Notes: a model not told the origin generated them from the letters alone. A stretch of DNA of 64,000 nucleotides from Xiphias gladius (GCF_016859285.1 NC_053400.1:25914001-25978000); one strand, 5' to 3'. Positions 1 through 13,000 are shown, numbered from the stretch's first letter. Numbers and translations are program-made.

Positions 1-1492
1 CACTAATCTCTCAGAGGGATGGTGAGGCAGTTGCAATCAGGGACTGTGTTAAAAAGACACAAAAAAGAACTCTCTTCTTTTTGTGTTCAAAGACACCTTG
101 AATGAACTATACTTAAAATAGTCCGCTGTCAAACTGAAACCTATTTAGTGAAAGAATGTCCTCCACCTTATCCTTTTCATGACATCTACAGTATGTTTCT
201 TATCATTTGCCTGCTGGACTTTATTTTTGACACCTGTGCTTGTGAATGCTATGCTTTTTGACAGCTGATTCAAATTCTGGATGTGGGAGTGTCCTTGAAC
301 ATGGTAACAAGGAGGTTTTAAAATAGTCTCTGCTTTCGACTACATTACCTGGTGAAAAAACCAAAAAATAAAAAAAATAAAAACAAAATATGACAAAAAA
401 AAAAACGAGGGTCTGTGATTGGTAATTTATCTCAAACAAGCCTAATCTCTGCAAATTGACGTTCATATTGTGACGAAATTAGCTGAAACCAATAGCTACC
501 TGCAAGGTAGTTCAGTAATGTTAAGTATGTTTTATGTGCAGTTAATGAGCGGACACATTCAAAGCATGTGTGTGTGTAAAAGCCTTTAGTTATGTCCAAT
601 ATAAATACACACACTGTATGGATGTGACACAAGAGCTGCAGATATTGAATTAGTTTGGGATTATATACGGCTCGTTTCAAACACACATATATACACACAT
701 AAATGTAAAGGGGTCATGCTGTGACAACTGCAGGCACACCAGCGCACTCAGCAGAGCTACAGAGTTATGTTTCCACGAGAGCCGGAGTAGGTGTAGATCT
801 CCTCATAAACACTCACACACAGCTGTCTCGGCAAACTCTATAAAGGCTCATGTTGATTTCACACTGGTAGATACTGCCAGCGTCCTGAAGCCTGATTTCT
901 AAGGAGCTTAATTGGATGAATAATACAGCCACAGGAAGGTTAAGGTGCTGAGGATATTCTCTGTTCTCTTCTGAAAAGCTCAACTGTACAACACGACACC
1001 CTATAGCAGCAAGTAATTCACTACAATGTTCCCAAAATACTGTGACTAACATTAGAAATATACCAAACTGTAGTCACAAATATGCACAGAGCTGGCACGT
1101 TTTGAGTATGCATATACACACAGACACACTCACTTCTTCATGCATGCAGGTTTTAGGGATGTATCGAGGGAATTCTGTGTTTTTTAGAGAGGCTTTATAA
1201 ATAGATCAAAGGACTCTAGCAGGCAGAGATTCACATCAGACTGGAATACCAAGTAAAAGACACACTGGGGCAAGTAGGCACTGTGCCACATCTCTTCAGA
1301 TTTACAACTACTACAAAAGCAGTGTTGGCCTTGGCACTGCAAGATAAAGATCTGAATGACAGCTAAAACCTGGGACAGCCTTACAACTGTCTAAGAGTCC
1401 AATACAACAGTATGGAACATTTTGACTAATTCCAGAGCCACTGGAAAAAACCTGCTGTTTATGTTAATCACAAAAAAATCTAAGACACGCAC
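1..1492 (-). other. whamm: whamm intron 4 (partial)
   Basis: This stretch follows the donor of the fourth whamm coding exon and runs to the left edge. I looked on the minus strand for the next expected block, the coiled-coil segment of WHAMM, and did not find it. The sequence is AT-rich with short A/T runs. I see no RNA gene or clear transposon here. Confidence 0.6.
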
Positions 1493-4400
1493 CCTTTCTC
1501 TGATGCTGTTTTTCTTGCGGTTGAGGCACATCTCTGTTGATCTCATATGCTGCAGGGTTTCTTTGGCCAATAGGAAGCGTAGTTTCTCCAGTCTGGGAGC
1601 TGCAGATGCCCAGGCAGCAGCCCCAAAACGACACTTATCCTCCTCCATCTGCTTTAACATACCTGGACATGTACGTACACAAGGGTCTTTTATGTATGTC
1701 CGCATCACACAAAAGCACATACAGTATATACTGCAATGTCAGGTTTTGAAAGGAGACCATCGATCGATACTTTTACAAAGTTAGATGCGATTAGTTTGTG
1801 TTGTCCAAGGCATTTGAGGGACTGGTGTGAGTGTTGCAATGTATTTTTGCTGTTTTCCCTGAACCTGTCTATAAATATAACTACATTTTCCAGCCAAATA
1901 GTTTTTGGACCTTATCTTGATGATTGATGGACAACGGATGCATTTTGGCTCCGTGTAGAATGTTTGCTTATGGATGATGTTTTCCCTCAGATATGGTGGG
2001 AATCCGACATGCCCAAATGAAAGATGGAATTTAGATTCAACTGAAATGTAGGAAGGGCAGTTTGATACTTCTTTATTCCTTTGTCTTCCCTGCCTCTATG
2101 AGGTTAATAGCACAATGCAATTATCATGTAATAATTTTCCATAATTTACTGTATGTGTCTCAAAATATTAAGTGGAAATAACAATGTGCATTTTGTTTGG
2201 AATTTTTGAATATATATCGTTATTATGTTGTTTGATTGCGGCTGCCATGTAACTTGTGACTCTACAGCATTTTTTTCCCCCTGTGGACTGAGGAATGACA
2301 CATAAAAGTCATTAATTAATTCATCCATACACTAATAAGAGAAATAAACACAGCAAATTATACCAGCCAGAGCCTTTGAAGTCTGTGCAAAGTAGGTGAC
2401 AGTGATGTCCTGAATTGAGGCGACTGCATCTTCCGCCTTCGTTCTCCACTCCTCCGCCTCCTTCTCCAGAGCTGCAATTCTCTTGGGACCCAAGTCCTCA
2501 AACTCCAAAGACTTCTGCAAGGAGCAGAACAGTGGGCAACTTTACACTTGGTGATTTAATGCAGACTTCTTACGGGTGTTTAACCCACATACAACTTCAG
2601 CTTTTCCTCAAAATTAGTTTAGTTTGAAGATAAAAATTGGACCTCACATTTTGCTTGAGTGGGACATAAAGATATCAAACTGTGCCCATCACTCCACCAC
2701 CATTTGTGTAAAGGTACTGTATGTGTCTAGGCCAAGATAGAAGGTTGGAGAGATCAAACAGGCCAATCAAAGGATCGGCCTGTTTGGTGTTTTAGGTGTA
2801 TTAGTAATGGCGTATTAGGCTCAGCAGCTACAAATTAAACAGCTAAGACTGAAAATCATCACTCAATGAAATATAGTACATACAAATATTGTATCTTCAC
2901 TGACAAAAAAGGCCACATGTTACTGGTTACACAGTCATACTAATGGTGGGAGGGAGATAGTGTTAACTGCGAGCATACTGTGTCCTCTGTGTGTAATAAT
3001 TTACCACATCCTAAAAAAAAGTCCACAGCTGCTAAACATGGGGCTGTATTTACCAGGATCTCCATTTTGTAGAGGCAGGCCAGCTCTCTCATGTCCCTAA
3101 AAGGCTGCAGCAGATACTGGAAGAAGGTGGTGGCCACAGTGACCAGGTCCTGGTAGGCCTCGTCCTCTTCCTCATAGATGCTGAGCAGCACAACCATTCG
3201 GTCTGCCGTGCCGTGACTCTGCAGGAGCTTTAAATATAGAAGACATAAACACAATTACCTCGGTATATTCTGAGCTCACAGGCTTTAGCCTTTGCTCTGC
3301 GTGACTTTTCATATCTCACACGAACCGGACAAAAAAAATACAATTTCTGCAAGGAACAGTTTTTCGTAACAATCAAATCTGAGCTCAGAAACATGACAAT
3401 TGATATTGGTCCTTTCAGAATGCAACTTTCATACCCAGGTGGGCTGAGGGTTGACTGGTGAAGCTAGAGGCTAGTGGTTCAATACCACTGGATTCCTGGA
3501 GTCATCTATCTGACAGTTACCTCTAAAAACTTTGTCTCGTCAAATCTGGTAATCTGGTAACAAACCATTCCATATCAAGGGTTTCAAGTTGTGACACCTT
3601 CACACCACAGACCTTGTTTGTACCTACGTCAGCTTGATCAGTAACTGAAATTCGGTTAGGTACGGAGGGAGAATGGGGTGAGTTAATGTACTGTAGGTAT
3701 TATTGGACATGGAGAAAGCGGCAAGAGAGATTGGTTAAGAAAAAAGTGACTTTTCTATGTCATGTGATTTCATCATATCTAATTCAAAGACACACAAGCC
3801 TGTACAATATGATTCCTTGCCCTCTTTATGTATTTATAGGGAAACAATTTAAGGTTTAGTCGTAAGATATAATGCAAATTAAATACAATGACGTGACAAA
3901 CTATGGCTGAAAAACAAACATCAGCGCTGGTGGTGTTGCAACATCTAGAGTTGATAAAGCAGGGGTTTGCTGTGTCATGGTAGGCCTGCTTTCAGACTTG
4001 TAACACCACTGCGTGGTGCTAGTCCTGCATGGTACCATTCAAAAGCTTAGAGGTTTCCCGAGCTTTACTAAATCCGCAATCCTTCTTCTTTTGCTCAAGT
4101 GAAAGATTCCTTCTGAAAATATTGTATAAGAAATATTTTCGAGTGCATCAAACATAGCGTCTAAGAGTTTTTCAATGAGATTTGGCTGTGGTGCACGTAG
4201 GCAAGAGTTTTAGAAGAAGGCAGGGACAAGCCAAACAATGCTGAGATTTGTAAAGCGCAGTTCCGGATCTTACGCCTATACATTTTCTATGAGCAAAACC
4301 CATCAGCGTTAACTTGTGCCGTGTTGCTTTATCAGTGATCTAATAGTTATGTAACAGTGCTTGTAAATACACAGATAAACCAATGCAGTCTTGCACAAAA

Positions 4401-5742
4401 AGCCCTGCAATAAACCCTGTCCTCATGTAGGTTATAATGTTCAGTGTTTGCTGAAACTGTCATTGGTGAAAGAAGTGCTCAGATTATTTGCCTAGGTAAA
4501 AGTAGAAATACTCAGTTGCAAGTACAAGTCCTGCATTCAAAATTTTACTTAAGTAAAAGTACAAAAGTATTAGCATCAAAATATAAAGTCCCAAAAGTAA
4601 AAGTACTCATTATGCAGAAAAACTAAATTCTGAATAATATATATATTACATTTTTATAATGATTTTTTTTTTTTTTTTGCATTAATGTGTAAGCATCACT
4701 TTAATGATGCAGCTGGTAAAGGTGGAGCTCATTTTAAATACTTTATATACTGCTGGGTAGCCTAATCTATAATTATACATCATCATTTTTATTTTTGATT
4801 ATATTTTGTATTGATAATCTGAATCTGCCAATTAACTTGCAGCCATAGCTTTCAGGTAAATATAGCAGAGTAGAGTCAAAAGTAAAATATTTTCCGTTGA
4901 AATGTAGTGGAGTAGAAGTATAAAGTAACATAGAATGGAAATGGACTTGCATAAATATAATAGGTTACTTTCCACCCTTGGAAACTGTTGTTGTCCCTCT
5001 TAACTGATATAAATGAGGCTGACAAAATGTTTGACGCCTCCCTCTGTGTAATGCAATATAAAAACAGGAGCGCAAATTACAGCCTTCAAAATGAAAGTTG
5101 TTGCATGACACCGATAAACAGCTGTGCGCCTGTGGACCATTTCCCCCCCCCGCACACACCCCTCACCTGTCGCAGGTGATCCTTGGCCCTGGACATCTCC
5201 TCCTGCATGGTCTTCCTTTTGAACTCCTGCAGATTTTCAAAGTACTCCTCAACACCCCGCTCATCCTGGGTGAATAATGTATCCAGAACAATTTTCCGAC
5301 CGCAGATGTCAATGGCCGTGCTGAAATATTTTTCCAGCTTCCTGCACGGCGTATCGAAGTCCCTCTCGTCGTCGTCCTCGGGACCTGACCTCCGATTCAG
5401 GAAGAGCAAGTCCCAAATGTTGCCCCCTTCAAACTCTGACAAATCTGGAAAACAGGCTCCCGGCACGTCTGCCACACATGTAAACTGCCGATGGATGTGT
5501 TTCAGGTCGTTCACGGAGAAGAGTCCAGCCCAGCTCATCTGAGGGTCGCCGACGGCGACCTCGGCTTTGCGTTTCTGCCGTTGTAGCGTCCGGTTGTGGC
5601 AGGTGACGGCGAACTTAAGCTCGATGACATTCCACTGCACGATAAAGCCCAGCTTAAACGTCTCGCTTTCTTCAAATAAGTTGCTTTTAACGGCCACCCA
5701 GCCCTCCAGGCTATCCAGGCGCTCGCAGTCTACGTTATTCAT
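1493..5742 (-). CDS. whamm: WHAMM, WASP homolog associated with actin, membranes and microtubules (N-terminal part)
   Basis: WHAMM nucleates branched actin through the Arp2/3 complex on ER-Golgi tubular membranes and binds microtubules. Four coding exons are visible: 5167-5742, 3054-3227, 2364-2514 and 1493-1662. They join in frame into about 357 residues. The start MNNVDCERLDSLEGWVAV matches the WHAMM/JMY membrane-binding N terminus, and the motif LKFAVTCHNRT follows. The second exon contains EDEAYQDLVTVATTFFQYLLQ and the third LGPKRIAALEKEAEEW, both typical of WHAMM. The long insert that JMY carries after the first 60 residues is absent, and fsd2 is the neighbour, so WHAMM is preferred over JMY. 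The rest of the coiled coil and the C-terminal actin-nucleating WCA region lie beyond the left edge. Start and donors are clear: exon 1 ends at a GTGAGG donor in phase 0. Intron 1 carries a hAT-like element. Known from the family: function. Seen: exons, motifs and phases. Confidence 0.93.
4461..4980 (+). mobile_element. Non-autonomous hAT-like element in whamm intron 1
   Basis: A 520-bp AT-rich element begins CATTGGTGAAAG and ends TTTCCACCCTTG, which form an imperfect terminal inverted repeat of the hAT type (CAGTGGTGG-like). The perfect 8-bp word GAAACTGT flanks it at 4453-4460 and 4981-4988, as expected for a hAT target-site duplication. Inside are runs of AAGTAAAAGTAC, typical of a very common fish repeat. 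It has no transposase frame. Confidence 0.85.
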
Positions 5743-5807
5743 CTTAAAAAGAGCTGTTTCACTTTGGCCTCCGGGGAACTGCTGGCTCTGTTTACAACGT
5801 CCGCCAT
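5739..5807 (-). promoter_or_regulatory. Upstream ORF of whamm with ATGA overlap
   Basis: On the minus strand an ATG at 5807 opens a 22-codon reading frame, MADVVNRASSSPEAKVKQLF and two further residues, ending at a TGA at 5741-5739. That stop shares ATGA with the whamm start at 5742. The ATG lies inside AAATGGCGGA, which resembles a YY1 initiator motif. If transcription starts inside that motif the uORF may be absent or near the cap. Whether it is translated cannot be seen from the sequence. Confidence 0.4.
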
Positions 5808-6864
5808 TTGCGTGACGTAGGATGCCTTCAGGTGCCTTAGGAACATTCGGAATGATCTAAAAAAAAACCGAACGTTGACGACTAAAACTAAAGTCAAAAG
5901 ACGATGTTATCGCATTTACTGGCAATAAACGTCGAGTGGGAGGAGACAGCGGAAGCCGCGTATCTTTTGCGTGCATTATTTAGCCAAGAAATTAAACATA
6001 ACAATTTCTCCCCAGCACTCTTCCTCGTGTCGCACAGCAGGACGGCGTTGCTTGATTTCTACGCCAAAGCAGCCGTCAGGAAAGGCTGCCAGCCTTCGGT
6101 TTCGTTGACTTGGGATACCGAATAAGCAGCAATTGTCTGTTCAAAAGAGTTTGAGTGACCGAAGTGGCCGTTTACGAGGAGCCCTGAAGGTACCACAAAG
6201 GTATCGTGCTCAACTTTAACCTTTTGAATCACATGTTCGGGGATTTCCAGCTCCTAATATCAAAACACTTAACAAACGGGTACTAATCACAAGTATGCTG
6301 TTTGAACAGTGTAAACGAAACGCGGGCCTCCTTAACTAGTCTAAACTGCGCGTTTTATTCGACCAATAACTAATGTCCTGCACGGATGTCTGACATGCCT
6401 GTGACATCCGAGCAACCTGGCTCCCATCTATTTTTGTCACAGCTTCTGGGGGCTGAGGGCTGCACCGCCCGCAGAGCTGGCTCGTCGGACAGCGCCGTTG
6501 GCCCGAAACGGTTGTTTAGAGCAGACCGGAGCACGGAATTATCCAGGTAAAATTGCCCTCAGCTGCTGAATCACTTTTAATAACTTAACTAACCGCTTGC
6601 TCTGCACAGGCAAAGTTGCTTGGCTCAAGTATAAGGAGTGTAGTTTTGAGATCTCACATACTGTTGTGTTCTGTTTGGTTCTTTGTTGCGTTGTTTTTAA
6701 AATGGTATTCCAAGTGGTTGATATATAGATATAGCTATATCTATATAGATATATAGATAGATATATATAGATAGATAGAAAGAAATAAAAAGGGTTGATT
6801 TGAAATTGATCTTGTATCAGAATCGTGAATGATCAGCGAGTTGCAAACCTCTGTCCTCCCACAG
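5743..6864. promoter_or_regulatory. Shared upstream region of divergent whamm and fsd2
   Basis: The whamm start at 5742 (minus) and the first coding exon of fsd2 at 6865 (plus) leave about 1.1 kb between them. The part next to whamm has several CpG dinucleotides, a TGACGTAG cAMP-response-like site at 5813-5820 and a YY1-like ATGGCGG on the minus strand. A likely non-coding first exon of fsd2 ends at 6546, where CCAG is followed by GTAAAA; its 5' end is not defined. An isolated 73-codon plus-strand frame at 5904-6125 matches no family I know. A GATA/TATA microsatellite fills about 6719-6786, just before the fsd2 coding exon. Promoter activity is inferred from position. Confidence 0.5.
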
Positions 6865-8244
6865 TCACCCTCCTAATGGACCTGTATGAGACCAGAGGAG
6901 GCAGACTGGACGTGATTGCAGAGGAAGCTGAGCAGCAGGAGTTGAGCAGAGAGCCAACCACCATGGAGCCCTGCAATGTGGTTTCGGAGAGGGGAGGAGA
7001 GGCGGCCCGAGAGCTTTCCTCCTTCCAGAGGTTCTCCGTCGACACCAGCGAGTCCCTTCATTTCGAGCCCTGTGAGGATAGCCCTCCTCCTCCCACTGGG
7101 GCCGAAGATGGACACAGTGAAGATGATGTGTTTGAGGAGGGAGAAACGGAGGTGGGGGACACATGAACACAGGAATGACGCATTGGATATTTCCTTTTTT
7201 TCATTTGACCATTGTTAAACCAAAAAGGTTTCACGCGATTTGTTTTCAATTTAAATTAACACCCCTAAAAATGCGAGGATTAGAGAAAAAAATGAGCCAT
7301 GAAAACACTTAATTTCATGACAGCTATGCATTGAAACGTTCACGTTTGTCCATTTTTATTTCCCTAAAAATGGCCATGGCATTGCACTCTTAAGAGCTGT
7401 GGTCCAATGTCTATAATTTGAGATTTCTTAGTAGCTGATTCCCAGAAGATGGAGCTGTCCACATGAAAGCCACACAAAATGAGCAGAGAGACCTGAAAAG
7501 CACATGCTGAAAGATAGTCACTGGTTTGAATTAAAAAATAGAGTAGAAGTGACTTTCAGTTGTTTTTCAGATTGAGATTGTCACGACCAGGAATCGGTTG
7601 CAAGAGAAGGTTGCTGAGATGGAGAACTTTGCCGGTCATCTGGAGGAAATCTTTCTCACTGTGGAGGTAAACGTCACACTCAAGTCTTATAGTAGTGAAA
7701 TAGATTGAAATAGATTGTTTTAATGTGTTTTGATGTTGTTTTTTGAATTTATTATTTTATGGCTGCGTGAGCATTCGGGAATACGTCTTTTTATTACTTC
7801 TTTCATTGAACTTACAGACAGAAATCAAGATGTCAGATTTTGTATTTGTAACTGGACAGTCCTGAACTAAAGAATCAAACACATCCATTTCATTCATTAT
7901 CTCCCTTGATCTTTCATCCGTATCCTCCTCATCATCCTTATTTTGTTTAACGCATAACAAATGTCTAACTCTCTAACTGGGCCACCATGATCATATGAAT
8001 GTGTGTGTACAGGAGAATTTTGGCCGTCAGGAGCAGCACTTGGAGCAGCACTACAATGACGTGCTACAGACGCTGTCTCAGCGATATGATGAGAGGGCAG
8101 CTGGACTGGAGGAGGAGAAGAAGAGCAAGCTGGAAGCCCTGTACAGTCAGCTCCTGGCTTGTGGTCGGGCGCTGGATGCCTCCAAGGACCTCATTGAGAC
8201 AGCCAAGGAGATCTACCGCAGCCGTGACAAAAGGCTTTTCCTGA

Positions 8245-8296
<52 letters not shown>

Positions 8297-9989
8297 CCTT
8301 CAGCAAGTCATAAGAATGTGCAGATTACAGTTGTGCGCATGATGATAAATGGCCTCAGTAGAGGATTTTACTCTTGTGATTGTGGAAACGAGATATTGGT
8401 CAATATTTCTACATTTGTTTACTTTGTGGTTCAGTTGCTTTCTTTGACCTTCTGTTGACAGGCAGTTATGCCCACCATTGAAAGGTAATTTTGATGCTGC
8501 TCAGTGAGCAAACCACATGGTGTGTCACTGGAGTGTGATTTCAAAAGACTAACCGTTAACGGCACTGGGCTATTACTGCATTATTGTTTCCAGGTGTTTT
8601 TGCCTGTCGTTTCAGACTAATATTATGTAAGTAGACACATTTCTAGCATGAAAAAATACTCTTGGCTTTGCAAGAAGTAGTTTGACATAAACATCCTCAA
8701 AATTAGTCAAGGTCCACTTACTAGCTTTTTTGCAGAGTATTGAGATAGCTCAGTTTCCATGGTATGGGGATCGTCAGTCTCGATGATACCTGAGCAGAAG
8801 ACCAACAAAATGTGGTTGTGAGCTCAAGGAAAAGCTTGTAAGTGAATCTTGAGTTTTCAAACTGAATATAGTTTGACCGCTCCAGATGAATGGCATGACA
8901 CAAGCTTCTTTACCGTTATGTTAAATGTAGTATTCAGAGCTCTTTTTTTTTTTTTTTTTTTACTACGCTAGAATGGAGGAGCTTGCCAAAGAGGAGATTG
9001 ACCTCACGTTGTCTACACGTCTTGAGTTTAACACACCACTTGCTGACCTGTCAGATGTGAAAACCATGATGGACTCCATCAATGTTGTGCCAGGTCTGAT
9101 TTTCCAGTGAGATGGAGGTTAATTTTCTCGTCAACATCTGTACAGTTGCCTCAGACGCATCGTGCTCTTGGATACCTTTTAGACTGTCTATAAATTAACA
9201 CATAGAGGAGTCTGTGGTGTGGTGGTTGACCAGAGCCCATTAACTATCATTTCACTAGCTATAATAGGGCGGCCGCCAGTTGCACAATAGCAGGTTTGGA
9301 AAGGCAAAATTACAGGAATACATTGATAATTTAAGAACAGCATTTAAGGACTGATCTGACCTGAGGAACACAGGCAGAAAGATCATTGGTCAGATTAGAT
9401 GAAATCAGAGTTAAGACTGTAGTTACTTACATAGTTTGGGAAAGTGGAAGTGATGCTGGAGATTAAAGCAAGAAAAATAAAAGAAATTCATCTGTAGAGG
9501 AAAAAAAAGAAGAAAAAAATCTTCCTTATTGAGCTTTCACCAAAGCTTCTATCAGTGTATTACGCTGTACATGTGTTTAGGAAGGATAGAATATTTAGGA
9601 TACTGTGAAGGTTAAATTCAATTTTAAAGTCTCTTTTTTTAGGGCTAAGAATCATAATAAATAAAAGCACAGAGGTGTCAGTGTTGAGCTTAAACTAGAA
9701 CAAGCGTTCATAATGTATGGCTTTTTATGCAATACAGTTTCTGTACTGTTATCTTAGAGCTTGTGATGGTATTGACTCGATAACAAAACTAGATTAACAT
9801 TGTTTCCCCAATATATAAACAGCTCCATCTGCCCCAGTAATCAACCCTCAGATGCCCAACTCTGCCACGCAGACGTCCCTGCGTGTGTGCTGGAGCTTGT
9901 TCTCTGACGACACCGTGGAGTACTATGAGCTTTACTACAGACCAGTGCTGGAGGACACACCAGCAGACAGCACCTGTGCGCCACATGGT

Positions 9990-10021
<32 letters not shown>

Positions 10022-13000
10022 TCTATGGGCATGGGAATCTCTGGTTTCGCTCAGTACAGCCGCAACTAAATCCGTGCTTGCTTTCCAGAAAGCAAGGTAA
10101 AAGTGAAGGAGACCCACTGCACTGTGACAGATCTGCTGCCCAATGCTCAGTATGAGCTCTGGGTGACGGCTACCAACACCACAGGCATCAGCCCAGCGAG
10201 CGAGAAGGCCTTATACATGACAGGTAATAAATGTCACACTCCTAAACTACACAAAGAGTGATTAAACTTGCGACAGTCGAAGTAATCGTTCTGTTGTTCG
10301 GATGGCCCCTAAAACCATTTTCAGATGTTTGGCCTCACATGATTGATGCTAGGAGAGAATAAAGTCTAAATCCTCATTCCTTAGTGCCATCGCCCCCAGT
10401 GATCAAGCGGAGGGAGTGTTCTAGCTGTCCAGAGGCTGCTCTGATCCGCTGGGAGTCGGGAAACACCAACCCTGTGGACTCTTACACTGTGGAGCTCAGT
10501 GAGATGGGCACTGATGGCACAGGGGGCGCTGTTACTGAGTAAGAACTGCGTTGCTAACATACACCCACAGTTGACAGATTTGACGTGGAAACAAGCTCAA
10601 GATGTCATTTTTGCACTCCTTGAAATTTCGCACTTTATTTCCACACACAAAGATAAAGTTAAAATAACTCAACTAAAACGAGAACGGTCCACTGGATATG
10701 CAGCGTTTCAAAGATCCTGTACCCCAGGATATTGGTCTTCACAGGCCGGTCCTTTAAGGCTTCAATACATCCATAAACAAAAGCCTGTGTTAGAGCTTGC
10801 ATGGGATTTTTGAGGTCCCATGGTTATAGAGCTGCTGAGTCAAGATACACTCTGTCCTAGAAAATCTATTCTTAGCTTCAGCTCCTGCAGCACTTTAAGC
10901 CTCAGCTAGAATACTGTCCTCGCATTTGGGGTCATTTTTCATTTTTCATCTGGTCACTTCATAGAACAGTCAAACGATTTATTTGAATAATCTGTGTATT
11001 TTTCCATTTAGGACTCTCAACTGTCTTAACTGAAACCGGTCCATGGTCCAAATATGACAAAGTTCTTAGTTAACTTCCCCATTTATCCACCTTGTGTTTC
11101 AGAAGTTTTGAGACAAGAAGTTATTTCAAGGCTTTACACTCTGGTAGAGGTTTTTGAAATAGAAGCCAATCCAAAAAGCTGTAATCATTATGCATTTAAT
11201 ATATTTAAAAAGGAATTGATATCAGCCTTGTGTCACATTGTTTAATCCCCCAGGTCTATAGTAGCCGTGCCCACCTGTCAGTGTCTAATCCAGCTGCAGA
11301 CAGGACGGCGTTACCTCATTTCTGTGAGAGCAGTCAACATTGGCGGGCCCAGCGACCGGAGTGAAGTTATTACTGTCTCCACAACAGGTGAGAAGCATCA
11401 TCGATCAGCCTGTTCCCGGTACTTTTGGCCGCGTGGCGGAAGAAGTATTCGTATCATTTACTTAAGTCGAAGTAGCCATGCCAATTTATAGAAATATCCC
11501 ATTACGAGAAAAAGTCCTGCATTCAAAAATTTTAATGAAGTAGAAGTACAGAAGTATTAGCAACAAAACGTACTTTAATTATCAAAAGTAAAAGAAATCA
11601 TCCAAAATAGTCTGTTTTATTTTATTGGATCATTGATATTTGTGACCCCGTGAGGTGAAACAATGTGGACTTGAACATTCATCACGGAATACATACAGTA
11701 TCGGTAAGTAATGAGCAGTACAATCAGATACAATTAGAGCAAAATCCAAAAACAAACGTGTTGCAGAATTTTTAAAAAATAATCTTTTAACTCTCGTGCC
11801 CCCTTGTGTTGGTCCCAATCCAGAGGTTGGGAGCCACTGGTACCGCTACGTAGTTTTGTGTGTCACAATGCATCATAACTATAGGCGTTAAAGAATTGTA
11901 GTGGAGTGTAAGTATAAAGTAGCATCAAATGGAAATAATAAAGTACTAGTTCCTCAAAATGTACTTATTTACTTGCCACCATTACTTTTGGCACATTCAA
12001 ATGACGAGGAACAATGTTTGTTTACCGGTGCAGGTACGTTCTTCTATCTCCTGGAGGACACTGCCCATCCCTGCCTGTCCATCTCGGAAGATGGCTTCAC
12101 CATATTTTACGGCGATGAGGAGCTGCCAATTAGTGCTATGGCCTTAGATGATAACACCTTTACCAGGTAAAGTACACAATGGCTAAAGATAATGGGAGCT
12201 TTCCAGATTTCCCTCTATGAATGTAAACATGTAAAATAAGATTGTGTGCGCACGCGCGCCTACAGATGTGTAGCTGTCCTGGGAGATATGATTCCAGTGC
12301 GAGGCAGGCATTACTGGGAAATTGAGGTGGATGATGGGACCGAGTTTAGGGTCGGCGTTGCATACGAGGACACGGAGAGGAACTCGTACCTCGGCGCCAA
12401 CAACACCTCCTGGTGCATGAGACACATTCTCACCCCATCCAGGTAACAGTGCACCATCTCTGTTTAAACTGGCACCACTTTTGGATATTAACCCTTAATG
12501 TTCTGTTTGGGGTCTCAGAGACCCCAGCTGTAAAACAGCTATACGGCATGAAAATCCACTGTATGTATCTGCGAATGGCGTCGACAGTACTTTTAACAGA
12601 GCACTCCTCCTCCCAAATAAGTCTATTGGGATTTTCATTTCATCTTCGTATTTTGTCAGAGTGGCAGAGGAAAGAGTTACAACTTCAATACTTTCCACAT
12701 CATTTTTCAATAAGGTCAGAGGGAAAAAAATATTTAAAGGAAAAACATTGATTTTGAAATTATTTCTTTTACACAAACAGCAGTGGGGAAGTACAAAAAA
12801 AAACGAGGAGGAAGTAAATTTGAACAAAATACAAGTTATAGTAGCCTTGGTTTGCTGCTCAGTCGTTTGTCCATACAAACTTGTTAACCCCATTTGTTGT
12901 GCAAGCTGCAGAGGAGAAGCTGGCTTTGATTTTCACAGGACGGCACAGACCAAGTGGATGCAGATTTTTCAGACAATGTGATACCAGAATTAGCATGCTG

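Noticed and set aside
813..1052. 79-residue minus-strand ORF as a further whamm exon
   Set aside because: It does not resemble the expected coiled-coil segment of WHAMM and lacks a matching acceptor in phase.
1422..1784. 120-residue plus-strand ORF
   Set aside because: It is antisense to the fourth whamm coding exon; the minus strand has the family match.
3430..3510. Possible tRNA-derived SINE head with a box-B-like GGTTCAATACC
   Set aside because: Box A is unconvincing, and no tail or second copy was found in the window.
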